This document shows positions 39,264-52,503 of a stretch of DNA of 64,000 nucleotides, one piece after another. The stretch spans positions 186,001 to 250,000 of the forward strand of contig NW_027478967.1 of assembly GCF_051014685.1 (NCBI RefSeq), given 5' to 3'. Within the stretch, counting starts at the first letter, position 1, and every line of letters starts with the position of its first letter. This DNA is from Ptiloglossa arizonensis. Lineage: Eukaryota > Arthropoda > Insecta > Hymenoptera > Colletidae. Below the pieces are notes generated by a model. That model saw nothing but the letters and a program-made list of their open reading frames with translations, did not search any database and was not told the origin of the DNA. A program made the translations under genes and the position numbers.

Positions 39264-41998
39264 AGCTTCAAACTCCCAAATCTCGCGAACGGATTGACGT
39301 CACCCAAAAATTCCTATTGCATCTGAAAGTAGAAACTCGCCCGTTTATAACGGTATGTGTATTTTTTCCCTAGGCCATTCTGGTTAAGCGTTTGGAGCAG
39401 CAGAATTGCGAAAAATTTTTTGCCTTCTCAACCATTTCTTGGCTTCAAAGTCCCATATCTCGCGAACGGATTGACCTAACCCAAAAGTTCCTGTTGCATG
39501 TAAAAGTAGAAACTCGCCCGATTACAACGGTATGTGTATTTTTTCCCTAGGCCATTCTGGTTAAGCGTTCGGAGCAGCAGAATTGCGAAAAATTTTTTGT
39601 CTTCTCAACCATTTCTTGGCTTCAAAGTCCCATATCTCGCGAACGGATTGACCTAACCCAAAAATTCCAATTGCATCTGAAAGTAGAAACTCGCACGATT
39701 ACAACGGTATGTGTATTTTTTCCCTAGGCCATTCTGGTTAAGCGTTTGAAGCAGCAGAATTGCGAAAAATTTTTTGCCTTCTCAACCATTTCTTAGCTTC
39801 AAACTCCCAAATCTCGCGAACGGATTGACGTCACCCAAAAATTCCTATTGCATCTGAAAGTAGAAACTCGCCCGTTTATAACGGTATGTGTATTTTTTCC
39901 CTAGGCCATTCTGGTTAAGCGTTTGGAGCAGCAGAATTGCGAAAAATTTTTTGCCTTCTCAACCATTTCTTGGCTTCAAAGTCCCATATCTCGCGAACGG
40001 ATTGACCTAACCCAAAAGTTCCTGTTGCATGTAAAAGTAGAAACTCGCCCGATTACAACGGTATGTGTATTTTTTCCCTAGGCCATTCTGGTTAAGCGTT
40101 CGGAGCAGCAGAATTGCGAAAAATTTTTTGTCTTCTCAACCATTTCTTGGCTTCAAAGTCCCATATCTCGCGAACGGATTGACCTAACCCAAAAATTCCT
40201 ATTGCATCTGAAAGTAGAAACTCGCCCCATTACAACGGTATGTGTATTTTTTCCCTAGGCCATTCTGGTTAAGCGTTTGGAGCAGCAGAATTGCGAAAAA
40301 TTTTTTGTCTTCTCAGCCATTTCTTAGCTTCAAACTCCCATATCTCGCGAACGGATTGACCTAACCCAAAAATTCCTATTGCATCTGAAAGTAGAAACTC
40401 GCCAGATTACAGCGGTATGTGTATTTTTTCCCTAGGCCATTCTGGTTAAGCGTTTGGAGCAGCAGAATTGTGAAAAATTTCTCGCCTTCTGAACCATTTC
40501 TTGGCTTCAAACTCCCATATCTCGCGAACGGATTGACCTAACCCAAAAATTCCTATGGCATCTGAAAGTAGAAACTCGCCCGATTACAACGGTATGTGTA
40601 TTTTTTCCCTAGGCCATTCTGGTTAAGCGTTTGGAGCAGCAGAATTGTGAAAAATTTTTTGCCTTCTCTACCATTTCTTGGCTTCAAACTCCCATATCTC
40701 GCGAACGGATTGACGTCACCCAAAAATTCCTATTGCATCTGAAAGTAGAAACTCGCCCGATTACGACGGTATGTGTATTTTTTCCCTAGGCCATTCTGGT
40801 TAAGCGTTTGGAGCAGCAGAATTGCGAAAAATTTTTTGGCTTCTCAACGATTTCTTGTCTTCAAACTCCCATATCTCGCGAACGGATTGACCTAACCCAA
40901 AAATTCCTATTGCATCTGAAAGTAGAAACTCGCCCGATTACAACGGTATGTGTATTTCTTCCCTAGGGCATTCTGGTTAAGCGTTTGAAGCAGCAGAATT
41001 GCGAAAAATTTTTTGCCTTCTCAACCATTTCTTAGCTTCAAACTCCCAAATCTCGCGAACGGATTGACGTCACCCAAAAATTCCTTTTGCATCTGAAAGT
41101 AGAAACTCGCCCGATTACAACGGTATGTGTATTTTTTCCATAGGCCATTCTGGTTAAGCGTTTGGAGCAGCAGAATTGCGAAAAATTTTTTGCCTTCTCA
41201 ACGATTTCTTGGTTTCAAAGTCCCATATCTCGCGAACGGATTGACCTAACCCAAAAATTCCTATTGCATCTGAAAGTAGAAACCCGCCCGATTACAACAG
41301 TATGTGTATTTTTTCCGTAGGCCATTCTGGTTAAGCGTTTGGAGCAGCAGAATTGCGAAAAATTTGTTGTCTTCTCAACAATTTCTTAGCTTCAAACGCC
41401 CATATCTCGCGAACGGATTGACCTAACCCAAAAGTTCCTGTTGCATGTGAAAGTAGAATCTCGCCCGATTACAACGGTATGTGTATTTTTTCCCTAGGCC
41501 ATTCTGGTTAAGCTTTCGGAGCAGCGGAATTGCGAAAAATTTTTTGCCTTCTCAACGATTTCTTGTCTTCAAACTCCCATATCTCGCGAACGGATTGACC
41601 TAACCCAAAAATTCCTATTGCATCTGAAAGTAGAAACTCGCCCGATTACAACGGTATGTGTATTTTTTCCCTAGGCCATTCTGGTTAAGCGTTTGAAGCA
41701 GCAGAATTGCGAAAAATTTTTTGCCTTCTCAACCATTTCTTGGCTTCAAACTCCCATATCTCGCGAACGGATTGACCTAACCCAAAAATTCCTATTGAAT
41801 CTGAAAGTAGAAACTCGCCCGATTACAACGGTATGTGTATTTTTTCCCTAGGCCATTCTGGTTAAGCGTTTGGAGCAGCAGAATTGCGAAAAATTTTTTG
41901 TCTTCTCAACCATTTCTTGGCTTCAAAGTCCCATATCTCGCGAACGGATTGACCTAACCCAAAAATTCCAATTGCATCTGAAAGTAGAAACTCGCACG
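38990..41998. repeat. 17-monomer HOR, period 3,009 bp, copy 1
   Basis: The marks TCAGCC (40,314), GCCAGATTAC (40,401) and AGCTTTCGG (41,511) each recur exactly 3,009 bp (17 x 177) downstream. Identity runs from about 38,990 to 41,885; the last 110 bp come from another monomer type. A 531-bp trimer duplication is nested inside. Confidence 0.88.
39145..40206. repeat. Trimer duplication, 531 bp x 2
   Basis: CGCACGATTACAACGG lies at 39,161 and 39,692, 531 bp (3 monomers) apart. The next two monomers, CCGTTTATAACGG type and TGCATGTAAAAG type, follow each in the same order. The second unit starts with TTCCAATTGC where the first has TTCCTATTAC. Confidence 0.83.
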
Positions 41999-44894
41999 AT
42001 TACAACGGTATGTGTATTTTTTCCCAAGGCCATTCTGGTTAAGCGTTCGGAGCAGCGGAATTGCGAAAAATTTTTTGCCTTCTCAACGATTTCTTGTCTT
42101 CAAACTCCCATATCTCGCGAACGGATTGACCTAACCCAAAAATTCCTATTACATCTGAAAGTAGAAACTCGCACGATTACAACGGTATGTGTATTTTTTC
42201 CCTAGGCCATTCTGGTTAAGCGTTTGAAGCAGCAGAATTGCGAAAAATTTTTTGCCTTCTCAACCATTTCTTAGCTTCAAACTCCCAAATCTCGCGAACG
42301 GATTGACGTCACCCAAAAATTCCTATTGCATCTGAAAGTAGAAACTCGCCCGTTTATAACGGTATGTGTATTTTTTCCCTAGGCCATTCTGGTTAAGCGT
42401 TTGGAGCAGCAGAATTGCGAAAAATTTTTTGCCTTCTCAACCATTTCTTGGCTTCAAAGTCCCATATCTCGCGAACGGATTGACCTAACCCAAAAGTTCC
42501 TGTTGCATGTAAAAGTAGAAACTCGCCCGATTACAACGGTATGTGTATTTTTTCCCTAGGCCATTCTGGTTAAGCGTTCGGAGCAGCAGAATTGCGAAAA
42601 ATTTTTTGTCTTCTCAACCATTTCTTGGCTTCAAAGTCCCATATCTCGCGAACGGATTGACCTAACCCAAAAATTCCAATTGCATCTGAAAGTAGAAACT
42701 CGCACGATTACAACGGTATGTGTATTTTTTCCCTAGGCCATTCTGGTTAAGCGTTTGAAGCAGCAGAATTGCGAAAAATTTTTTGCCTTCTCAACCATTT
42801 CTTAGCTTCAAACTCCCAAATCTCGCGAACGGATTGACGTCACCCAAAAATTCCTATTGCATCTGAAAGTAGAAACTCGCCCGTTTATAACGGTATGTGT
42901 ATTTTTTCCCTAGGCCATTCTGGTTAAGCGTTTGGAGCAGCAGAATTGCGAAAAATTTTTTGCCTTCTCAACCATTTCTTGGCTTCAAAGTCCCATATCT
43001 CGCGAACGGATTGACCTAACCCAAAAGTTCCTGTTGCATGTAAAAGTAGAAACTCGCCCGATTACAACGGTATGTGTATTTTTTCCCTAGGCCATTCTGG
43101 TTAAGCGTTCGGAGCAGCAGAATTGCGAAAAATTTTTTGTCTTCTCAACCATTTCTTGGCTTCAAAGTCCCATATCTCGCGAACGGATTGACCTAACCCA
43201 AAAATTCCTATTGCATCTGAAAGTAGAAACTCGCCCCATTACAACGGTATGTGTATTTTTTCCCTAGGCCATTCTGGTTAAGCGTTTGGAGCAGCAGAAT
43301 TGCGAAAAATTTTTTGTCTTCTCAGCCATTTCTTAGCTTCAAACTCCCATATCTCGCGAACGGATTGACCTAACCCAAAAATTCCTATTGCATCTGAAAG
43401 TAGAAACTCGCCAGATTACAGCGGTATGTGTATTTTTTCCCTAGGCCATTCTGGTTAAGCGTTTGGAGCAGCAGAATTGTGAAAAATTTCTCGCCTTCTG
43501 AACCATTTCTTGGCTTCAAACTCCCATATCTCGCGAACGGATTGACCTAACCCAAAAATTCCTATGGCATCTGAAAGTAGAAACTCGCCCGATTACAACG
43601 GTATGTGTATTTTTTCCCTAGGCCATTCTGGTTAAGCGTTTGGAGCAGCAGAATTGTGAAAAATTTTTTGCCTTCTCTACCATTTCTTGGCTTCAAACTC
43701 CCATATCTCGCGAACGGATTGACGTCACCCAAAAATTCCTATTGCATCTGAAAGTAGAAACTCGCCCGATTACGACGGTATGTGTATTTTTTCCCTAGGC
43801 CATTCTGGTTAAGCGTTTGGAGCAGCAGAATTGCGAAAAATTTTTTGGCTTCTCAACGATTTCTTGTCTTCAAACTCCCATATCTCGCGAACGGATTGAC
43901 CTAACCCAAAAATTCCTATTGCATCTGAAAGTAGAAACTCGCCCGATTACAACGGTATGTGTATTTCTTCCCTAGGGCATTCTGGTTAAGCGTTTGAAGC
44001 AGCAGAATTGCGAAAAATTTTTTGCCTTCTCAACCATTTCTTAGCTTCAAACTCCCAAATCTCGCGAACGGATTGACGTCACCCAAAAATTCCTTTTGCA
44101 TCTGAAAGTAGAAACTCGCCCGATTACAACGGTATGTGTATTTTTTCCATAGGCCATTCTGGTTAAGCGTTTGGAGCAGCAGAATTGCGAAAAATTTTTT
44201 GCCTTCTCAACGATTTCTTGGTTTCAAAGTCCCATATCTCGCGAACGGATTGACCTAACCCAAAAATTCCTATTGCATCTGAAAGTAGAAACCCGCCCGA
44301 TTACAACAGTATGTGTATTTTTTCCGTAGGCCATTCTGGTTAAGCGTTTGGAGCAGCAGAATTGCGAAAAATTTGTTGTCTTCTCAACAATTTCTTAGCT
44401 TCAAACGCCCATATCTCGCGAACGGATTGACCTAACCCAAAAGTTCCTGTTGCATGTGAAAGTAGAATCTCGCCCGATTACAACGGTATGTGTATTTTTT
44501 CCCTAGGCCATTCTGGTTAAGCTTTCGGAGCAGCGGAATTGCGAAAAATTTTTTGCCTTCTCAACGATTTCTTGTCTTCAAACTCCCATATCTCGCGAAC
44601 GGATTGACCTAACCCAAAAATTCCTATTGCATCTGAAAGTAGAAACTCGCCCGATTACAACGGTATGTGTATTTTTTCCCTAGGCCATTCTGGTTAAGCG
44701 TTTGAAGCAGCAGAATTGCGAAAAATTTTTTGCCTTCTCAACCATTTCTTGGCTTCAAACTCCCATATCTCGCGAACGGATTGACCTAACCCAAAAATTC
44801 CTATTGAATCTGAAAGTAGAAACTCGCCCGATTACAACGGTATGTGTATTTTTTCCCTAGGCCATTCTGGTTAAGCGTTTGGAGCAGCAGAATT
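41999..44894. repeat. 17-monomer HOR, period 3,009 bp, copy 2
   Basis: Partner of 38,990-41,885, with the same marks at 43,323, 43,410 and 44,520. The copies diverge at the right where AATTGCG becomes AATTGTG. After 44,894 the sequence resembles 8,590-9,600 (GATTATAACGG, GACGTCACCC, then CCCCATTAC monomers). Confidence 0.88.
42154..43215. repeat. Trimer duplication inside 3,009-bp copy 2
   Basis: The same pair of 531-bp units as at 39,145-40,206, with CGCACGATTACAACGG at 42,170 and 42,701. Its presence in both copies shows the trimer duplication came first. Confidence 0.83.
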
Positions 44895-46440
44895 GTGAAA
44901 AATTTTTTGCCTTCTCAACGATTTCTTGTCTTCAAACTCCCATATCTCGCGAACGGATTGACCTAACCCAAAAATTCCTATTGCATCTGAAAGTAGAAAC
45001 TCGCCCGATTATAACGGTATGTGTATTTTTTCCCTAGGCCATTCTGGTTAAGCGTTTGAAGCAGCAGAATTGCGAAAAATTTTTTGCCTTCTCAACCATT
45101 TCTTGGCTTCAAACTCCCATATCTCGCGAACGGATTGACGTCACCCAAAAATTCCTATTGCATCTGAAAGTAGAAACTCGCCCGATTACAACGGTATGTG
45201 TATTTTTTCCCTAGGCCATTCTGGTTAAGCGTTTGGAGCAGCAGAATTGCGAAAAATTTTTTGCCTTCTCAACCATTTCTTGGCTTCAAAGTCCCATATC
45301 TCGCGAACGGATTGACCTAACCCAAAAATTCCTATTGCATCTGAAAGTAGAAACTCGCCCCATTACAACGGTATGTGTATTTTTTCCCTAGGCCATTCTG
45401 GTTAAGCGTTTGGAGCAGCAGAATTGCGAAAAATTTTTTGTCTTCTCAGCCATTTCTTAGCTTCAAACTCCCATATCTCGCGAACGGATTGACCTAACCC
45501 AAAAATTCCTATTGCTTCTGAAAGTAGAAACTCGCCCGATTACAACGGTATGTGTATTTTTTCCCTAGGCCATTCTGGTTAAGCGTTTGGAGGAACAGAA
45601 TTACGAAAAATTTTTTGCCTTCTCAAGCATTTCTTGGCTTCAAACTCCCATATCTCGCGAACGGATTGACCTAACCCAAAAGTTCCTGTTGCATGTGAAA
45701 GTAGAAACTCGCCCGATTACAACGGTATGTGTATTTTTTCCCTAGGCCATTCTGGTTGAGCGTTCGGAGCAGCAGAATTGCGAAAAATTTTTTGCCTTCT
45801 CAACGATTTCTTGTCTTCAAACTCCCATATCTCGCGAACGGATTGACCTAACCCAAAAATTCCTATTGCATCTGAAAGTAGAAACTCGCCCGATAACAAC
45901 GGTATGTGTATTTTTTCCCTAGGCCATTCTGGTTAAGCGTTTGAAGCAGCAGAATTGCGAAAAATTTTTTGCCTTCTCAACCATTTCTTGGCTTCAAACT
46001 CCCATATCTCGCGAACGGATTGACCTAACCCAAAAATTCCTATTGCATCTGAAAGTAGAAACTCGCCCGTTTATAACGGTATGTGTATTTTTTCCCTAGG
46101 CCATTCTGGTTAAGCGTTTGGAGCAGCAGAATTGCGAAAAATTTTTTGCCTTCTCAACCATTTCTTGGCTTCAAAGTCCCATATCTCGCGAACGGATTGA
46201 CCTAACCCAAAAGTTCCTGTTCCATGTAAAAGTAGAAACTCGCCCGATTACAACGGTATGTGTATTTTTTCCCTAGGCCATTCTGGTTAAGCGTTCGGAG
46301 CAGCAGAATTGCGAAAAATTTTTTGTCTTCTCAACCATTTCTTAGCTTCAAACTCCCATATCTCGCGCACGGATTAACCTAACCCAAAAAAATCCTATTG
46401 CATCTGAAAGTAGAAACTCGCCCGAATACATCGGTATTTC
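44895..46440. repeat. Unassigned monomers between HOR blocks
   Basis: About nine monomers of common types, matching in order parts of 8,590-9,700 and 23,650-24,750, then 6,190-6,600. A private change, CGATAACAAC at about 45,892, opens a third reading frame on the minus strand (45,717-45,899). The monomer near 46,385 has the unusual run A7T in place of A6TT. Confidence 0.7.
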
Positions 46441-47568
46441 TATTTTTTCCCTAGGCCTTTCTGGTTAAGCGTTTGGAGCAGCAGAATAGCGAAAAATTTT
46501 TTGCCTTCTCAACCATTTCTTGGCTTCAAAGTCCCATATCTCGCGAACGGATTGACCTAACCCAAAAATTCCTATTGCATCTGAAAGTAGAAACTCGCCT
46601 GATTACAGCGGTATGTGTATTTTTTCCCTAGGCCATTCTGGTTAAGCGTTTGGAGCAGCAGAATTGTGAAAAATTTCTCGCCTTCTGAACCATTTCTTGG
46701 CTTCAAACTCCCATATCTCGCGAACGGATTGACCTAACCCAAAAATTCCTATGGCATCTGAAAGTAGAAACTCGCCCGATTACAACGGTATGTGTATTTT
46801 TTCCCTAGGCCATTCTGGTTAAGCGTTTGGAGCAGCAGAATTGTGAAAAATTTTTTGCCTTCTCTACCATTTCTTGGCTTCAAACTCCCATATCTCGCGA
46901 ACGGATTGACCTAACCCAAAAATTCCTATTGCATCTGAAAGTAGAAACTCGCCCGATTACGACGGTATGTGTATTTTTTCCCTAGGCCATTCTGGTTAAG
47001 CGTTTGGAGCAGCAGAATTGCGAAAAATTTTTTGCCTTCTCAACGATTTCTTGGTTTCAAAGTCCCATATCTCGCGAACGGATTGACCTAACCCAAAAAT
47101 TCCTATTGCATCTGAAAGTAGAAACTCGCCCGATTACAACGGTATGTGTATTTCTTCCCTAGGGCATTCTGGTTAAGCGTTTGAAGCAGCAGAATTGCGA
47201 AAAATTTTTTGCCTTCTCAACCATTTCTTAGCTTCAAACTCCCAAATCTCGCGAACGGATTGACGTCACCCAAAAATTCCTTTTGCATCTGAAAGTAGAA
47301 ACTCGCCCGATTACAACGGTATGTGTATTTTTTCCCTAGGCCATTCTGGTTAAGCGTTTGGAGCAGCAGAATTGCGAAAAATTTTTTGCCTTCTCAACGA
47401 TTTCTTGGTTTCAAAGTCCCATATCTCGCGAACGGATTGACCTAACCCAAAAATTCCTATTGCATCTGAAAGTAGAAACCCGCCCGATTACAACAGTATG
47501 TGTATTTTTTCCGTAGGCCATTCTGGTTAAGCGTTTGGAGCAGCAGAAGTGCGAAAAATTTGTTGTCT
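46440..47568. repeat. Block repeated at 12-monomer spacing (2,125 bp)
   Basis: This matches about 48,570-49,690. The mark CCTTCTGAACC lies at 46,681 and 48,806, 2,125 bp (12 x 177 + 1) apart. One monomer near 47,030 differs at several diagnostic sites together (TTGCC, GGTTTC, AAGTCCC against TTGGC, TGTCTTC, AACTCCC), as expected of a conversion or exchange within the block. Confidence 0.78.
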
Positions 47569-49724
47569 TCTCAACGATTTCTTGTCTTCAAACTCCCATA
47601 TCTCGCGAACGGATTGACCTAACCCAAAAATTCCTATTGCATCTGAAAGTAGAAACTCGCCCGATTACAACGGTATGTGTATTTTTTCCCTAGGCCATTC
47701 TGGTTAAGCGTTTGAAGCAGCAGAATTGCGAAAAATTTTTTGCCTTCTCAACCATTTCTTGGCTTCAAACTCCCATATCTCGCGAACGGATTGACGTCAC
47801 CCAAAAATTCCTATTGCATCTGAAAGTAGAAACTCGCCCGATTACAACGGTATGTGTATTTTTTCCCTAGGCCATTCTGGTTAAGCGTTTGGAGCAGCAG
47901 AATTGCGAAAAATTTTTTGCCTTCTCAACCACTTCTTGGCTTCAAAGTCCCATATCTCGCGAACGGATTGACCTAACCCAAAAATTCCTATTGCATCTGA
48001 AAGTAGAAACTCGCCCCATTACAACGGTATGTGTATTTTTTCCCTAGGCCATTCTGGTTGAGCGTTCGGAGCAGCAGAATTGCGAAAAATTTTTTGCCTT
48101 CTCAACGATTTCTTGTCTTCAAACTCCCATATCTCGCGAACGGATTGACCTAACCCAAAAATTCCTATTGCATCTGAAAGTAGAAACTCGCCCGATTACA
48201 ACGGTATGTGTATTTTTTCCCTAGGCCATTCTGGTTAAGCGTTTGGAGCAGCAGAAGTGCGAAAAATTTGTTGTCTTCTCAACCATTTCTTAGCTTCAAA
48301 CTCCCATATCTCGCGAATGGATTGACGTAACCCAAAAATTCCTGTTGCATCTCAAAGTAGAAACTCGCCCGATTACAACGGTATGTGTATTTTTTCCATA
48401 GGCCGTTCTGGATAAGCGTTTGGAGCAGCAGAATTGCGAAAAATTTTTTGCCTTCTCAACCATTTCTTGTCTTCAAACTCCCATATCTCGCGAACGGATT
48501 GACCTAACCCAAAAAATTCCTATTGCATCTGAAAGTAGAAACTCGCCCGATTACATGGGTATTTCTATTTTTTCCCTAGGCCATTCTGGTTAAGCGTTTG
48601 GAGCAGCAGAATAGCGAAAAATTTTTTGCCTTCTCAACCATTTCTTGGCTTCAAAGTCCCATATCTCGCGAACGGATTGACCTAACCCAAAAATTCCTAT
48701 TGCATCTGAAAGTAGAAACTCGCCTGATTACAGCGGTATGTGTATTTTTTCCCTAGGCCATTCTGGTTAAGCGTTTGGAGCAGCAGAATTGTGAAAAATT
48801 TCTCGCCTTCTGAACCATTTCTTGGCTTCAAACTCCCATATCTCGCGAACGGATTGACCTAACCCAAAAATTCCTATGGCATCTGAAAGTAGAAACTCGC
48901 CCGATTACAACGGTATGTGTATTTTTTCCCTAGGCCATTCTGGTTAAGCGTTTGGAGCAGCAGAATTGTGAAAAATTTTTTGCCTTCTCTACCATTTCTT
49001 GGCTTCAAACTCCCATATCTCGCGAACGGATTGACCTAACCCAAAAATTCCTATTGCATCTGAAAGTAGAAACTCGCCCGATTACGACGGTATGTGTATT
49101 TTTTCCCTAGGCCATTCTGGTTAAGCGTTTGGAGCAGCAGAATTGCGAAAAATTTTTTGGCTTCTCAACGATTTCTTGTCTTCAAACTCCCATATCTCGC
49201 GAACGGATTGACCTAACCCAAAAATTCCTATTGCATCTGAAAGTAGAAACTCGCCCGATTACAACGGTATGTGTATTTCTTCCCTAGGGCATTCTGGTTA
49301 AGCGTTTGAAGCAGCAGAATTGCGAAAAATTTTTTGCCTTCTCAACCATTTCTTAGCTTCAAACTCCCAAATCTCGCGAACGGATTGACGTCACCCAAAA
49401 ATTCCTTTTGCATCTGAAAGTAGAAACTCGCCCGATTACAACGGTATGTGTATTTTTTCCCTAGGCCATTCTGGTTAAGCGTTTGGAGCAGCAGAATTGC
49501 GAAAAATTTTTTGCCTTCTCAACGATTTCTTGGTTTCAAAGTCCCATATCTCGCGAACGGATTGACCTAACCCAAAAATTCCTATTGCATCTGAAAGTAG
49601 AAACCCGCCCGATTACAACAGTATGTGTATTTTTTCCGTAGGCCATTCTGGTTAAGCGTTTGGAGCAGCAGAAGTGCGAAAAATTTGTTGTCTTCTCAAC
49701 AATTTCTTAGCTTCAAACTCCCAA
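47568..49724. repeat. 15-monomer HOR, period 2,656 bp, copy 1
   Basis: The segment recurs at 50,224-52,380. CCTTCTGAACC lies at 48,806 and 51,462, 2,656 bp (15 x 177 + 1) apart. Copy 1 has CATGGGTATTTC near 48,553 where copy 2 has CATCGGTATTTC. Confidence 0.83.
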
Positions 49725-50047
49725 ATCTCGCGAACGGATTGACGTCACCCAAAAATTCCTTTTGCATCTGAAAGTAGAAACTCGCCCGATTACAACGGTA
49801 TGTGTATTTTTTCCCTAGGCCATTCTGGTTAAGCGTTTGGAGCAGCAGAATTGCGAAAAATTTTTTGCCTTCTCAACGATTTCTTGGTTTCAAAGTCCCA
49901 TATCGCGCGAACGGATTGACCTAACCCAAAAATTCCTATTGCATCTGAAAGTAGAAACCCGCCCGATTACAACAGTATGTGTATTTTTTCCGTAGGCCAT
50001 TCTGGTTAAGCGTTTGGAGCAGCAGAAGTGCGAAAAATTTGTTGTCT
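49340..50047. repeat. Dimer duplication, 354 bp x 2
   Basis: The CCAAATCTCG / TTCCTTTTGC monomer and its successor occur twice in a row, with TTCCTTTTG at 49,402 and 49,756, 354 bp (2 monomers) apart. The second unit has a private change, CATATCGCGCG near 49,902, that destroys the NruI site. This is the smallest local duplication I could delimit confidently. Confidence 0.82.
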
Positions 50048-50223
50048 TCTCAACAATTTCTTAGCTTCAAACTCCCATATCTCGCGAACGGATTGACCTA
50101 ACCCAAAAGTTCCTGTTGCATGTGAAAGTAGAATCTCGCCCGATTACAACGGTATGTGTATTTTTTCCCTAGGCCATTCTGGTTAAGCGTTCGGAGCAGC
50201 GGAATTGCGAAAAATTTTTTGCC

Positions 50224-52380
50224 TTCTCAACGATTTCTTGTCTTCAAACTCCCATATCTCGCGAACGGATTGACCTAACCCAAAAATTCCTATTGCATCT
50301 GAAAGTAGAAACTCGCCCGATTACAACGGTATGTGTATTTTTTCCCTAGGCCATTCTGGTTAAGCGTTTGAAGCAGCAGAATTGCGAAAAATTTTTTGCC
50401 TTCTCAACCATTTCTTGGCTTCAAACTCCCATATCTCGCGAACGGATTGACGTCACCCAAAAATTCCTATTGCATCTGAAAGTAGAAACTCGCCCGATTA
50501 CAACGGTATGTGTATTTTTTCCCTAGGCCATTCTGGTTAAGCGTTTGGAGCAGCAGAATTGCGAAAAATTTTTTGCCTTCTCAACCATTTCTTGGCTTCA
50601 AAGTCCCATATCTCGCGAACGGATTGACCTAACCCAAAAATTCCTATTGCATCTGAAAGTAGAAACTCGCCCCATTACAACGGTATGTGTATTTTTTCCC
50701 TAGGCCATTCTGGTTGAGCGTTCGGAGCAGCAGAATTGCGAAAAATTTTTTGCCTTCTCAACGATTTCTTGTCTTCAAACTCCCATATCTCGCGAACGGA
50801 TTGACCTAACCCAAAAATTCCTATTGCATCTGAAAGTAGAAACTCGCCCGATTACAACGGTATGTGTATTTTTTCCCTAGGCCATTCTGGTTAAGCGTTT
50901 GGAGCAGCAGAAGTGCGAAAAATTTGTTGTCTTCTCAACCATTTCTTAGCTTCAAACTCCCATATCTCGCGAATGGATTGACGTAACCCAAAAATTCCTG
51001 TTGCATCTCAAAGTAGAAACTCGCCCGATTACAACGGTATGTGTATTTTTTCCATAGGCCGTTCTGGATAAGCGTTTGGAGCAGCAGAATTGCGAAAAAT
51101 TTTTTGCCTTCTCAACCATTTCTTGTCTTCAAACTCCCATATCTCGCGAACGGATTGACCTAACCCAAAAAATTCCTATTGCATCTGAAAGTAGAAACTC
51201 GCCCGATTACATCGGTATTTCTATTTTTTCCCTAGGCCATTCTGGTTAAGCGTTTGGAGCAGCAGAATAGCGAAAAATTTTTTGCCTTCTCAACCATTTC
51301 TTGGCTTCAAAGTCCCATATCTCGCGAACGGATTGACCTAACCCAAAAATTCCTATTGCATCTGAAAGTAGAAACTCGCCTGATTACAGCGGTATGTGTA
51401 TTTTTTCCCTAGGCCATTCTGGTTAAGCGTTTGGAGCAGCAGAATTGTGAAAAATTTCTCGCCTTCTGAACCATTTCTTGGCTTCAAACTCCCATATCTC
51501 GCGAACGGATTGACCTAACCCAAAAATTCCTATGGCATCTGAAAGTAGAAACTCGCCCGATTACAACGGTATGTGTATTTTTTCCCTAGGCCATTCTGGT
51601 TAAGCGTTTGGAGCAGCAGAATTGTGAAAAATTTTTTGCCTTCTCTACCATTTCTTGGCTTCAAACTCCCATATCTCGCGAACGGATTGACCTAACCCAA
51701 AAATTCCTATTGCATCTGAAAGTAGAAACTCGCCCGATTACGACGGTATGTGTATTTTTTCCCTAGGCCATTCTGGTTAAGCGTTTGGAGCAGCAGAATT
51801 GCGAAAAATTTTTTGGCTTCTCAACGATTTCTTGTCTTCAAACTCCCATATCTCGCGAACGGATTGACCTAACCCAAAAATTCCTATTGCATCTGAAAGT
51901 AGAAACTCGCCCGATTACAACGGTATGTGTATTTCTTCCCTAGGGCATTCTGGTTAAGCGTTTGAAGCAGCAGAATTGCGAAAAATTTTTTGCCTTCTCA
52001 ACCATTTCTTAGCTTCAAACTCCCAAATCTCGCGAACGGATTGACGTCACCCAAAAATTCCTTTTGCATCTGAAAGTAGAAACTCGCCCGATTACAACGG
52101 TATGTGTATTTTTTCCCTAGGCCATTCTGGTTAAGCGTTTGGAGCAGCAGAATTGCGAAAAATTTTTTGCCTTCTCAACGATTTCTTGGTTTCAAAGTCC
52201 CATATCTCGCGAACGGATTGACCTAACCCAAAAATTCCTATTGCATCTGAAAGTAGAAACCCGCCCGATTACAACAGTATGTGTATTTTTTCCGTAGGCC
52301 ATTCTGGTTAAGCGTTTGGAGCAGCAGAAGTGCGAAAAATTTGTTGTCTTCTCAACAATTTCTTAGCTTCAAACTCCCAT
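50224..52380. repeat. 15-monomer HOR, period 2,656 bp, copy 2
   Basis: Partner of 47,568-49,724, diverging at the right where CCAAATCTCG becomes CCATATCTCG. It leads directly into the pentamer HOR. Confidence 0.83.
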
Positions 52381-52503
52381 ATCTCGCGAACGGATTGACC
52401 TAACCCAAAAGTTCCTGTTGCATGTGAAAGTAGAATCTCGCCCGATTACAACGGTATGTGTATTTTTTCCCTAGGCCATTCTGGTTAAGCGTTCGGAGCA
52501 GCG

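Noticed and set aside
41870..42205. The longest open frame, 111 codons on the plus strand
   Set aside because: It spans two satellite monomers and repeats its own sequence. It exists only because two TAG-bearing sites are mutated here. There is no promoter, no conserved start and no similarity to a known domain that I recognise.
45717..45899. 60-codon minus-strand frame in a third frame
   Set aside because: It is opened by local changes such as CGATAACAAC and is not present in other monomers. Nothing suggests coding.
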